From Caenorhabditis elegans (Eukaryota; Nematoda; Chromadorea; Rhabditida; Rhabditidae), in contig NC_003284.9 of assembly GCF_000002985.6 (NCBI RefSeq), positions 2,108,001 to 2,172,000 of the forward strand: DNA of 64,000 bases. Reading direction: 5' to 3'. A program made the translations under genes and the position numbers. Below the pieces are notes generated by a model. It searched no databases and was not told the DNA's origin. It was given only the letters and a program-made list of their open reading frames with translations. Below are positions 10,894 through 22,189 of the stretch, piece by piece. How positions within the stretch are numbered: the stretch's first letter is position 1; each line of letters starts with the position of its first letter.

Positions 10894-13061
10894 TTATTCT
10901 AAATTGGTGTCCTCATAGTTTTTCCCAAAGATGACGTCACAGCACAATGCAAACGTTCCTTCGATATTGGCAGTTACTGTCGCTTGAGTCAAATGCGCGT
11001 ACATCCGCTTCTCCGGCTCAAGACCCTGAAAATTCTAGCTAAATTATTTGACACAAAAAACCACGCAGACATGTGTACTTATAACTACAATTATATGCAC
11101 ACTTTTTTCTGCCATATTCTATTTTAGTGATCACCTCACGGAACATGTTTTCGATAAACTCCGCGACAGAAACGTCCGAATTGTCATTGGTAATCCACTT
11201 TTTGTAGTCGGGGAAGTAGTCGGAAAACACGACTTTTGTGAGTTTTTTGGTCAGAAGATCCTTTTTATTCAGAAACAACATGAAATTCGACATTTTGAGG
11301 AAGCTATTCTCACGAATCGATTTGAACAAGTCTACACTTTCATCCAATCGGTTGATCAACTGAAATTAAAGTTTTTGCTTTGGAAATTGTTGGAAGGTGT
11401 AGTAGGATCAGCGAGAATGACTAAATACCATAGTAAAACTTTTGACAATTTTTTGAAATTTTTTATTTTGTTTCTAAAAGTGGTAACCACTCAGTTTTGC
11501 CATTTTTTGAAAAAACTATAGAACTGTTGTATGTTGGAATTTCTACAATGTATGAATATCAGTATTTGAAACATAGGTGTATAAAGAATGAAGGAACACT
11601 ATTTTATTTCGATCTACGACTTCCAAAAAAGTGGCAAAAACTGAGATTTGCCAATTTTCAAAAAAATAAAATAAAATTTTGAATTTGTTAAACTATATTT
11701 CACTAGATTTTTGGTAATGCTTTTAAAAGTTTCCCCGCTGGCGCTACTTCAGCTTTAAAAGTTTGCTACTTATCGGGTTTGTTCTCCCAAAGATACATTT
11801 ATGGCTAGATTAAAAGTTAAATTGGTATTCAAAAACTGGAAAATGTCAATTTCTTTTGTGGAAACGTGGACCCATAAATTCATAGTATTTAGACGTACCC
11901 CTGGTTTCTCAACTTTTGCCTTTCCAGCAGACCGAACGAGCACCTTGTTTTGCACTTTGTTCAATGACGATTCCCACTAAAAACTGGCTTTTAAAACGTA
12001 CACGAAAATCGAAAGATGAGAAAAAAACTAAAAAAGGACACGCACCGATATAAGTACAGAAGGGGTCGACTGTTTCCGTCGACCATCATTCTTCTAAGAA
12101 TTTCACGTTTCTACATGCAATTTACATAAAGCTTACTACAAACGCCTTTGGCTCTTCCTCTGTTGTTTGATTGAAAGATGCCAGAGAGCACACGAACATC
12201 ACCGCCGTGACACCTTCGAAGAAGTGGATCCATTTGCGACGCTCGGTTTTTTGGCCACCCACGTCAATAAGACTGAAGAATAAAATTAAATTAAATTTCA
12301 AGAATTTTTTAACAACTTCTTTAAAACGTACCGAATAATGTGTTTCGTGTAGTCAAATGAAATTTCATGAACGCCAAGAGTAGTCTGTCTCATGTGAATC
12401 AGATCTTCGGCAGTAGGCACATAATTGGACGACGCAATTCTATCGAGATTTGGGTAGAAACTGAAACAACGTGCCTGATAACAAATCAACAAGCTGTCTA
12501 ATCACTAATGAATATGATCCGGAACCATTGGATGGAAGGCGAATCGTTCGAAAAACTGCTTGATGCATTCGTAGCCGCTGACGGCATTGATGACGTTGAG
12601 CTCATCCACTTCTTGCATTAGCTCAATTTTTCCAGATTCGTATGCGAAAAGTTTGACGAGAACCTGGAATTCAAAAATTAAGAAATTATAGATGTTCCCA
12701 AAATCTTAACCTTCTCCTCCTGGGTAACAGTGATGTCAGAATGAAGTATGATGTTGCAGATATTCTTGAAAGCGTCAATGATGTTGTTTCTGATTACAAA
12801 TATTGCGTTAACCACCTCGGTTTCATTGAATCCGTCGAGATAATTGACTCTAAAATTGAAAATTGATTATTCAAAAGATCACCTTTTCGAGCCAAAAAAC
12901 CTCATCTGTTTGACTATAGTGCTCTTTCCAGAATCCGTTACTCCGAGCAGAAGCATCTTAATTTTCCGCTTGTTGGCCTGGTTTTCAATCCGAATTTGAG
13001 TATCGATTTGGCGATTCTGAAGCTCGGCTTCTCGTTCTTGCTTACACGTAACCAGGCCCAT
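10894..13061 (-). CDS. gpa-5: Heterotrimeric G protein alpha subunit, nematode-specific class
   Basis: Eight exons on the minus strand: 13061-12901, 12849-12711, 12663-12506, 12460-12332, 12272-12137, 11976-11899, 11359-11135, 11025-10894 (385 aa). The N-terminus MGLVTC has a myristoylation Gly2 and a likely palmitoylated Cys6. The P-loop GVTDSGKS (residues 40-47) departs from the usual GAGESGKS. Switch I keeps Arg177 and Thr180; switch II keeps LIDVGGQ with Gln203. NKKD is at 298-301 and TQAT replaces the usual TCAT at 355-358. Exon 6 (26 codons, residues 242-267) is an extra segment between the VMFVCSLASFN strand and the INRLDESVDLF helix. The C-terminus ends EDTNLE and lacks the Cys at -4, so it should be pertussis-toxin insensitive. 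In C. elegans gpa-5 is a chemosensory G alpha that I recall being expressed in the AWA olfactory neuron. The intron between exons 6 and 7 contains a palindromic repeat. Confidence 0.92.
11390..11760. repeat. Palindromic MITE-like repeat (family A) in a gpa-5 intron
   Basis: Carries the family hallmarks: atgactaaataccatagtaa near the left end, an internal agtggcaaaaactgag and its inverse, and an end resembling ccccgctggcgctact. It lies wholly inside the intron between exons 6 and 7 of gpa-5. Confidence 0.7.
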
Positions 13062-16000
13062 ACTCTAGATTTTGTACTCACCCCGACGGTAGCTCTGAAA
13101 ACAAAAAATCCCAAATGATGCCACAATTTTTCGTTTTTGCCTTGAATGAAGAATAATTACGAATTCAGTTTCGTTTTCGCCTGTTCGGTTAAGTTACGTA
13201 GAATGTATACAGACTCAGATTCTATGAAAAAAATAATGAAGAAGTTCAAGAATAAGAACAAAGTGCATGTGTATAATTTCTTTTTTCTCAGGTTTAAGGA
13301 TATGTAAACAAGATATTATCTGAGTTTAGAAACACAAAAACCACACAATTTTATTTTTCACAGCATAAATAATATTCGAAAAACGTGCCTATAATAAACA
13401 GAAAAGTTTTCATTTTACTATCAGATTTCAAAACTAGAAATGCAAGAGAGTTCACTAATAAATCTCTACAAAGTTTTAAGCACTGAGAAAATTTCATTTC
13501 AAAATTTAATTTGTTGAGAGTTGACCTACGCCGCTTATCATATTGTGCTGCCGTATTCTAAATATTCAAAGTATTCTAAGTACTTCTAAATGACATTGGA
13601 CTTGTTTTGAAATTCGACGGTACAAATAAAACATCTCCTTTTTAAAGAAAAGTGACCTGATTGATCTAGACATCCCTACTAAAAAGGTATCAGGATTATA
13701 ATCGAAAAAAGTTAAGCTTCTAATTGCCGAATGAAAAATGATAAACGAACTTTTTAAACACCTTGCAAAGAAAGGAGGAGACTTCGGAGGGGTAACGAAT
13801 ACCAGCTGATATGCTTGATAGGAATGGCTCTGACTCCGCCCTTATTTTCCTTGTGATGTCAGGAGATCCTTTTCGGAAATTCAATGGGCGGAGTTTGCAA
13901 GATTTATCATGAAGTACTACCAACAAAAAAATTAATTTTCAGTAGTAATAATACATCAAACAAATTATCATCACACATGATGTCAGTATTATCGGTTCGG
14001 TTTGAATTTGAGTAAATGGATTTGGTACTTGTGTTTACACAACCTTAAAAAATTCTTTTCAAAATTTGTGCCTACCCACATGTACTTCAAACCAATATGT
14101 ATTCTTAGTTGTGATCTCATAAAACGTGTTAGCTGAAGAACGCGTTTTTCAGACAGGTTTTTTGAAACAAAATTACACACTTGAAAGCATAGAGAACTCT
14201 AAAATTTTCCAGAATCACAGTTCAAATACCCTTAAAATCATAGAAATCGTAGACGGCTTCCAATAGAGCAAACACAACGCTTGTCACCGATCAATTTATT
14301 GGGCTTAACGGAAGTCTGTGCATTGGCGATGCCGTGTTTGTATATGTACGAGTACAAACGTTTAAGACACAGAAGCCGATATTTTGTATTATTAGTCTTT
14401 CTGTCATAATATTATTGTATTTTTCAAGGCTCTGAAAGTACAATTGAACACCCAGCAAGACGCTGAAAAACAGAATGGCACGACGATTTTGATAACGTCA
14501 TCGAGGCGAACTTTTTAAAATTGCGCGCAAATTACGAATACAATATTATACAAAAACACGTCAGCGCCAAATTGAAAAAACAGCAATTTTTTTCACAAAA
14601 ATTTTTTATTCACAAATTTTTTTTGCGATGTTCAATAAATCAGGGTTAGCAAAAATTATCGGCAAGCTTACAGTCAAAAAAATTTTTGCTGCTGAAAAAT
14701 AGGAGTCAGGCCCATTTTCCTGAAAGTTGAAGTGCTGCCAATGAATAAAAAAAATTATTGAAAAACATTTAAATGACGCTAAAATAATAAGTTTTATTTT
14801 CATTTCAAAAAAGTTCAAAATTCAAAAAAGTTGTGAAAACTGATTTTGCGTCACTTTTCAAGAAATCTGGTTCACAGTCGTTTGTTTTACATTTACAATG
14901 TAGGAATTTGAGTATTTAAAACATAATTAGATCATAAAACTGGAGGAAAAATGTGTTTCACACTTGCGTAGTATGCATACCTGTTTCAAAAATAGTTTAA
15001 AAAATTTAATTTTAGGCTTACTATTAGAAAAAACACTAATCCTAAGCCGACAATAGACAACACACAATTTTTATTATGACTGGTAATAAAATAAACTTAG
15101 TTTCCAGTAAAAGGTGATGATAAAAGTTGTCTGTTTGGATCAAGGATGAGCCGGTAAAACCTCCTGCGGACAAGATATTTATCAAAGTTACTTGTGGCGT
15201 TGATATCTCTTCTAGTCTGCATTTAAGCCATACCGTGACTAGCAGTATGGCCGATTTACTTTTCGTGAACCAAATTTACTACCCACTTTCCAATCCGGCT
15301 AGGTGAGCCTTTGGGGTGGTGTGGGATTGAACTTGCGACCTCTTGGGTGATAGTGCTACACCACTACCAATTACTAGTTACAGTTTTATATTTTTGTTTC
15401 AACAACCAATTTCACAGTATTTTTATGAAGCAATGGGAAAATGGGAAAAAGAAATACAAGGGGGAGGGGGGTGTCGATATGAGAAATACTTCGAAGAAAA
15501 TAAAGTACACACACAATTAAAGCGGTTGATTTGCCGTGATCAATCACCGAAGCCCTAAAGCTATCGAAAACAAATCTCACTAAATAAAGATCGTATGACC
15601 GGAACTGGGATGGAATTAAAAATAATGAGTGAAGAACAATTTAAAGGTTTCGGACAAAACGATAGAAGTCTACTCTAGAACCGGAGAGAAAAATGATGAA
15701 ACAAGTCAAATAGAATACCAGCGTTTGAGATGGGATTTTCAAAAGGAAAACATGAAAAAAGGAAACAAAAACAATCAAGAAAAGAGTAAAAAGACAGCAA
15801 GAATATGGAAAAGAATGACAACGCTTTGTAGGGGGGGTTTTTTGGCAAACAAATTTGTAGCCGTCATTGACTAGTGATGGGGGTCTCTCTCATATGACGG
15901 CATGGATATGCCCGTATAAAACGATGAAGACGAAAACATAGAGAAGGTGTTAATCAGGCAAGAACTCATTTCGACGCCTATAAAATGATTGAGAAGACGA

Positions 16001-16110
16001 ACAAATACGGTCGGTTATCATGGCAAAGTAGAGTAAAAAGCAAAAAGAAGTGATGAGCAAAAACAATTATATTGGGGGAATGAAAATGATAAAATGAAGG
16101 GCTCTTAAAT
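13062..16110. other. Spacer upstream of gpa-5 and downstream of the OATP gene
   Basis: Mostly AT-rich sequence with no supported gene. It includes the gpa-5 promoter (near 13062-13300) and a tRNA-like short repeat at 15241-15372. Short open frames at 15311-15580 and 15629-15874 lie over the repeat or purine-rich sequence and show no homology. Confidence 0.5.
15241..15372 (-). repeat. tRNA-like SINE fragment
   Basis: On the minus strand this reads as a tRNA-like head with an A-box-like TGGTAGTGGTGTAGC and a B-box-like GCAAGTTCAATCC about 35 bases apart. It does not fold into a convincing full tRNA and lacks a clean acceptor stem. It is read as a pol III-derived repeat, related in design but not clearly in sequence to the copies at 17580 and 58025. 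Confidence 0.45.
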
Positions 16111-19100
16111 TTATTGGGTAAGATTCGCTTTTTCCTCGGGCTCCAATTCCTTGCGCTCCACAAGACTAGCCTCCTCTAGCTGATGATCACCCTAAAAACA
16201 CATTTAGAAACATACTTCAAAATCAGACTAGTGCGGCAAACTCCAATTTTAGAAATGTATAGTAATATTTGTTATTTTTGAAAAAAATTACTTCTATCGG
16301 AAAATGTTGAAATTTTTTTTAAAACTGCTACAAACCGGGGCTGTGCGGCTCTCGGCTGTCGGCGTCAGGCGTCAGCCGACAGCCGAGAAAAAAATTACCA
16401 CTTGGGTGTCGGCGTCAGCCGCACAGCCTTGCTACAAACTCGACAAAACGCTACAAATTCGTAGCAAACTCTTGCCCTTAAAAAAAAATAATACTTTGTT
16501 GCAGACACGTGGTGCCAGGCTGTCCCATTACGGTTTGATCTACAAAATTGCGGGATTTTTGGACAAAAAGAAGTGACGTCAGCACGTTCTTAATCATGCA
16601 AAATCAGTTGAGAATTCCGCGTCTCTCCTCCCGTTTTTTGTAGATCTACGTAGATCAAGCCGAAAAAGACACTCTGACACCACGTGTGCGAAAACATACG
16701 CCTTTGTGAACGCATTGTGGCTTAAAGTTTGCTAAGAAGTTGCAAGAGTCAATTGAAAAGCTGCAGGCAATTTTAAAAAGGCTAAAATATGGTACGGTTG
16801 ATACGAAGTAGGAAGAATGTGCTTTGACGTTTGGCCACCTCGATTTTTTTTTTTGAATTGTTCACTTCAAAGTATAGTTATTTTCAGAACTAACAAATAT
16901 TTTTCTACACAGTTCTATGTAAATTTCAGAAAAAAAATTAAATAACGGCGCGGAAAAAGAGATTTCGTAAATGCTCCCGATGTGCCGCTTATCTCTTCTC
17001 AAAATCACTTACTGTTGGAGGTCCATGATTGGCATCATCATTGAGGGCTGCTCCGAAAATCATCAGAACCACAATAAGAATTGCCAATGTGATGATTTGC
17101 CCGCTGATTGTAAATGTCAAAAACAAGTTGGCAAGGTATTGATTCGAATACATCAGGCATCCGCCACTCTGAAACAATCAATTGTTAGTTCAGAAAATGG
17201 AATCTGAAGTTTGTACCGAGCTTCCACAAGAGTCCGATTGATACTTTATACACGAGACATCGAACATCCATCCAAAAAGAACTGGCGCAGGAATCGTACC
17301 AATCACTCTGATCATGATCCACTGAATTCCCAATGCAAATGATCGCTCGTTGTAATCGACAGTTCTCAGGATGACAGAGATGATCGGAACAGCAATTGCG
17401 AACGTACAGAAGGAAAGTGGTGCGAAGAGCAGAAGGAACCAAAGCAATTCAGTGCACTGTGGCTCGCAAACACCTTTTTTCACAATACGTGGTCGGTTTT
17501 TAGTATTCGTCGGCACGCAACTGCATTCGGTGTACTCCTGAAAATATAATATTATCAATGTGATTTAAAATTGGAGGATTTAAAGGATTAAAAGACAATT
17601 CGTTCTTCAAGCGCTATGCACTGCGGGACTGGGAGTTAGCCACACTGCATGGTGGCGCTCCCACTGGGCTATAATTTAAGCTACGTTCCAGCCGGTGACT
17701 GTGGCCGATAATCCATTCGTGGATTGCTGCACTTCTCAATAGAGACTGGGTTTAATCTAGGCGGTGAGACCGGACTTGAACTCGGGACCTCCAGATTGCT
17801 AGCGATCACCATTACCGACTGATCCATCCCGCCATCCCGCTTACTGCTAGTTTTATGTTGTATCTTTTAAAACTTACCTTCAATGATGCCGAATATGTTT
17901 CGGAGCATCCAGCATAACAAGGTGAGTAGTACGTGAATTGTCGACCGTCATCTAATTCTGCACAGACCGGTCTGTACTCAGAAGGATCACAAGTACATTG
18001 CTTATTGCAACTGTTCATGAGTTCGGGATCCTTACTGTATGTGGCATTGTAGTCGGGGATTGATCCACTGGAAATTTACACAAGTTATTATATTTTTTCA
18101 ATAATTTCCTTCAACTCACTCAAATTCTGGATATGCAGAGTCAACTCCTACCAGTGGCGCGTGTGGGCAGTAGATCAGGTACATTGGCGAGAAGAGCAAT
18201 GACAGGAAAATAAGTCCAATAGCAAATTTGAGCATCTTACTGCTATTCAGGCGAAAATGGTTGACAATTCCTCCTGTGACCATGCATCCCATGCCAGCCA
18301 TGGGAACCATTACACATCCAATCAGTAAGTTGGCCTTACTAGGACGTACACTGAACTGTCTTTCCAGATATTTCGACATGAACGATGAGGCTCCGGTCAC
18401 GACCAGACTGTCGATTGCCATTGCACTGGTGATGATCATGAATAGCCAGTTTGTCAAAATGCGGTAGATGGCGATTGGAATGTGTCGAACATCTAACCAG
18501 ATTTTATACCATAGCGGTCCTCTTCCACGTGCAGGAATTGATGAGTAGAGCAGGGAAGCTTGTTCTGTAATTTCAAAAATTTTATTCAGCATCTTAAAGG
18601 TGGTGTAGTCAAATTTTTTTATTGCTTTATTGGACCCAAAATTGTCTGAAAACAACCAATTTCATAATGAAACTTCTTGAAAACTTCTCAACAAAAAAGT
18701 TATGACGCCTCAAAAAATGGAGTAAAATTAGTTAAAATTTGATATTTGACCGACTTGTCAATGTCGCAGCGGCTGGAAACATTTTTTTTTGAAATCATCG
18801 GTAAATTTTGGGTATATATGGCAATTCTTTTTTTTTCAGCGTCTTAATTCCTCTTGATAAACTTTTCATAAGACAGAATAAGCACAATCCTGATGCTTCT
18901 TGCAGACTTCAATAACTACATTTCTAATATTTTCCAACTACATCTGACTTTCACCTCTTAACTACAAGTGTTTGTATAACATTTTGTAGAAGAGCCGAAT
19001 ACGCTCTATTATCAAGGGAAAAATGAACTAACCAGCCATCGGAGCATCACTATTCAAAGCTGCCGTCTTGTTCGATCCTGGCATCCCACAGCATTCAGGT

Positions 19101-22100
19101 GTTCGGCGTCGGTTGGCAACAGCTGCATCGTGGAGACGGGAGCGATGCCATTTTAAAGAAGCTGGAAGCACTTTGGGCAGAGATGCAAGTGGAAGAACCG
19201 CCACAAATCCAACAAATGATGCAGCAATAAATGACAACCACCACGCTCCAACCCATGTTGGATCCGTTTCTCCTGATGAGACCCTAAAATAGTTTTTGAG
19301 TTTATAGAGATTCTACTGGAAATTAGTTTTTACTTCAAAATTTGCTCTGGAGGCAAGTGCCAAAAATCGGTGTGGTATTGCAGCGACACCGAAGCTCCCA
19401 GGAAACCGATTGCTGGACCAAACACGGCAAATGAGTAGAAAATTCCGACGAACAATGACGATTTTGCAGTACCAACATTCTCGTCAATATACGAAACTCC
19501 AATGGTAAAAAGTGGAGTGGCTCCGATTCCGTGCAAAAAATGTGCAAAGCAGAACAGGTAAAAGTAGAGATTTGATGAAGAATGCTGGTCTTGATTTTCA
19601 CTTTGGCATTGGATTTGCGCTAAAGCTTCCGGGGAGGTCATGTCATTTTGAAGCACTGAAATGATGATATTGATTTTTCGTGTTTTTTCAATATAAAAAA
19701 ATAAGTGGGATGACAACTACTACTAGCGTATTTTGAAATTTGAGGAAATCAAACAAATCTGATGAATCATATTTGAACAATTAAATTGTCATGTTTGTTT
19801 GTATACGTAAACTTACAATGTTCGATCGAACAGGTTCCAAAGGACATGTTAGACTGAGACGCCGAATACGAGTCCGACATGATATGTGGAGCCGAGAATA
19901 TTAATGAGCCCAGTGCCATACAAGCCAATCCTGCAGCCAACACAGCCGGCTTACTGTGACGACCTCCGAAATATGAGACCGGGATGCAGAGAAGCACGTA
20001 TCCAAAATCGTAAAACTGAACTATTCTACCCATATGACTAGTGCTGAATTTGAAACGGCGCTCAATAGATGAGATGGCTGAAGGTACCAGGCCATTGACG
20101 ATTAGTCCCTGAAATTTATTTATTGTTGTTTTTTTGGTTTCTTAAGTTTTTTGGCTTTTTTGGATTTTTAAGCCTTTTTGGCTATTTAGGCTTGTTAGGC
20201 TTTTTAGGCTTTTTAGGCTTTTTAGGCATTTCTAGACCTTTTTAGGTTACCAAAAAATTCCCAAAATGGTTAATGTTTTTCGACTAGGTATACTTTACAT
20301 ATAACCTTTTTTATATTTGTCTAGTTTTTTTTGCACAGTTATTTGAAAATTCAAATAGGAATGTAAAGAAAATATGTAATTGCTTTCAGCCGAAAATTTC
20401 GAAAAGTTGCTCAAAAAGTGAGGTATTAATATAGTTGCTAGAGATCCTGAATAACTATCTCAAATCTACAGTCGAATAAGTTCTTTTTTGGATTTTGATA
20501 AACTAAACTACTACTAATAGTTTTTCGAACAAACCTGTATACTACAGTAAACACATAACAGAACAATCATTGGAAGCTGCTTGCCCAGACACTGAAGCCA
20601 TTTGGGCCTCCACTTGCCAATTCCGCACTGTGACTCCTCGGTCAGAACCGTCATTTCCCGTTCAATCAACTCGTGTTGTTGTGGCTGAAAAATTCATTTT
20701 TTGGAAGAATGAAAATAAATAATAAGAATGGGAATTTGTTATGAAGAATTGTTGGATACCTACCAAAATGGTTACACCTAGTTCCATTCTTGTAAAACGA
20801 GGAGATGACACATGTTTAGCCTGCCAGTTTCTCGAAATCGAAACTGTTTACAAATATGACACTATTCAAGGGAAAAAAATTGGGGAAGGGAACATATGAC
20901 TCATCACTTTAAATAGTCGAATTTCAGCTGGAAAACAAAATTTTTGTGGAGCAACTCAAAATTACAACGATATTAAGTATTTACATATATGTTGAAGGAA
21001 AGAACGATTGGGTTTAGTTTCGAGGCGTCTGAACATTTTTATTGAATTAAAGTAAAGGTTGACTTGTTTTTCCATTAAAAATATTTGTGATACAGTACTT
21101 TTTTATGCTTAGAAATAATTATTTCCTCAGCTTAAAAGTGCAAAAATATTCCACTCGTTGTTATTGTCAGACTGCCCCATTACGGTTTGATCTACAAAAG
21201 ATGCGAAATATTTTCCCCCAAAAAATGTGACGTCAGCACGTTCTTAACCATGGGAAAACAGTAGGGAAGTCTGCGTCTAAATTCCCGCGATTCCTAGATC
21301 AAACCAAAATGGAACGCTCTGACACCATTGGTGTTACAGAGATATGCAATAGAAAAATCATAACATAAAAATTAATTGTTTTCGAATATTTGGAAAAGTC
21401 TCATATAAACTCGTTTTTTTGTATTGCTCATTTTGATTTTATAGTAACAAACACCAGAGCTGCTATTTTTCCCTTGATTGACGCTTAGAAAAAAAGAGAA
21501 AATTCCTCATAATACACTTATACATTTGTATAACTGATTAAACCTCAATGTTGCTAATATGAGCTTTTTTGAGAACAATGAATATCATGGACGATTCACA
21601 AAAGATGGATGCATAAAAAAAGAAAATGGTTCTGGTTGCATGTGGAAGGGAGAGGCAGTGAGGACAATCAGTCTTCAAAACTGAGAAAAAGAAAGCGACT
21701 GTTCTCTGTCGACTTTTGCTCTGGTCACAAAAATTTGTTGGAATTCGGAATAAACAAAGAAAAACTTACTGGCAATTGGAATTCTTTCCGCCGCAACGCT
21801 TTCTCCATGTGTCGGGGTGGGACTCCTTGAGAAGCTTGCCGCATATGACTCCTGAAAGTTTAAATAATGGATCAAAGATTTGAAGTTTTTTTTTTGAAAT
21901 ACAAAAATATCTGCTAGCATACATTAGGAAATTTCTATCCGAAAAAAAAAATTCAGAAAATAGCTCAGGTCAGAAATTGTTTGAATTAACTATCTAATTG
22001 ACACCTAAAGGTTTCAAATTTCCAAAAACTTTTCTGCAATTAGTTTCGAGTATAAACATTACATATCAATTACCATTTGTTCCTTGTTGGTTTTGATGAA

Positions 22101-22189
22101 TGATCTGATCGCAGGTCACCGGGACACGAACGTGTCTCCGCGTCGTCTGAGCAGCCGACAGCTGGTTCGTCGACGCTTCGGTCACCCAT
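16111..22189 (-). CDS. Organic anion transporting polypeptide (OATP/SLCO family), two 5' variants
   Basis: Common exons on the minus strand: 20684-20535, 20108-19817, 19655-19334, 19283-19033, 18645-18120, 18067-17878, 17537-17217, 17168-17013, 16191-16111. A short variant starts in exon 20787-20764 (MELGVTIL) and gives 770 aa. A long variant starts at 22189 with exons 22189-22074 and 21851-21770, also joining 20684 in phase 0, and gives 828 aa. The protein has multiple membrane segments. The OATP signature is present (DPTWVGAWW, residues 270-278 in the short form). A Kazal-like cysteine-rich extracellular domain sits at about 537-600 (CNKQCTCDPSEYRPVC) in the loop typical of the family. The family mediates sodium-independent uptake of amphipathic organic anions at the plasma membrane. 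Substrate is unknown. I recall C. elegans F53B1.8 as an OATP in this neighbourhood. The stop TAA overlaps an AATAAA signal. Confidence 0.93.
16326..16439. repeat. Nested GC-rich palindrome flanked by 10-bp direct repeats
   Basis: An outer inverted repeat (ggctgtgcggct at 16339-16350 with its complement at 16417-16428) encloses an inner one (ctcggctgtcggc at 16351-16363 with its exact complement at 16375-16387). The whole is bracketed by tgctacaaac at 16326-16335 and 16430-16439, like a target-site duplication. It lies in the last intron of the OATP gene. Confidence 0.75.
16505..16687. mobile_element. Palindromic MITE-like element (family B), copy 1
   Basis: Terminal inverted repeats begin acacgtggtg (16505-16514) and end caccacgtgt (16678-16687), and the complementarity continues inward (ggtttgatctac against gtagatcaagcc). 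The core carries tgacgtcagcacgttctta. No coding capacity. It lies in the last OATP intron. Confidence 0.75.
17580..17838 (-). repeat. tRNA-derived SINE-like repeat, copy 1
   Basis: About 260 bp closely similar to 58025-58265. On the minus strand it begins with a tRNA-like head (A-box-like TGGATCAGTCGG, B-box-like GAGTTCAAGTCC). A roughly 170-bp body follows and it ends in a TTTAATCC tail. It sits in the OATP intron between the Kazal exon and the next exon. Confidence 0.65.
20150..20246 (+). repeat. Tandem repeat built on TTAGGCTTTT
   Basis: Degenerate 10-bp units of the form ttaggctttt run through an OATP intron, with the cleanest units around 20190-20230. The TTAGGC core equals the nematode telomere hexamer, but the unit length is 10 rather than 6. 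Confidence 0.7.
21163..21335. mobile_element. Palindromic MITE-like element (family B), copy 2
   Basis: Shares with 16505-16687 the blocks cccattacggtttgatctac, tgacgtcagcacgttctta and the right end gctctgacacca. It lies in the intron joining the long-isoform exons to the common OATP exons. Ends are more diverged than in copy 1. Confidence 0.7.

Noticed and set aside
12873..12901. Alternative gpa-5 exon 1 extension adding FFGSK before the next exon
   Set aside because: It is in phase, but the remaining intron would be only about 28 nt, and the shorter exon matches the normal G alpha spacing.
17600..17830. Possible tRNA gene on the minus strand
   Set aside because: A and B boxes are present but no full cloverleaf or acceptor stem forms, and a body of about 170 bp follows; a SINE fits better.
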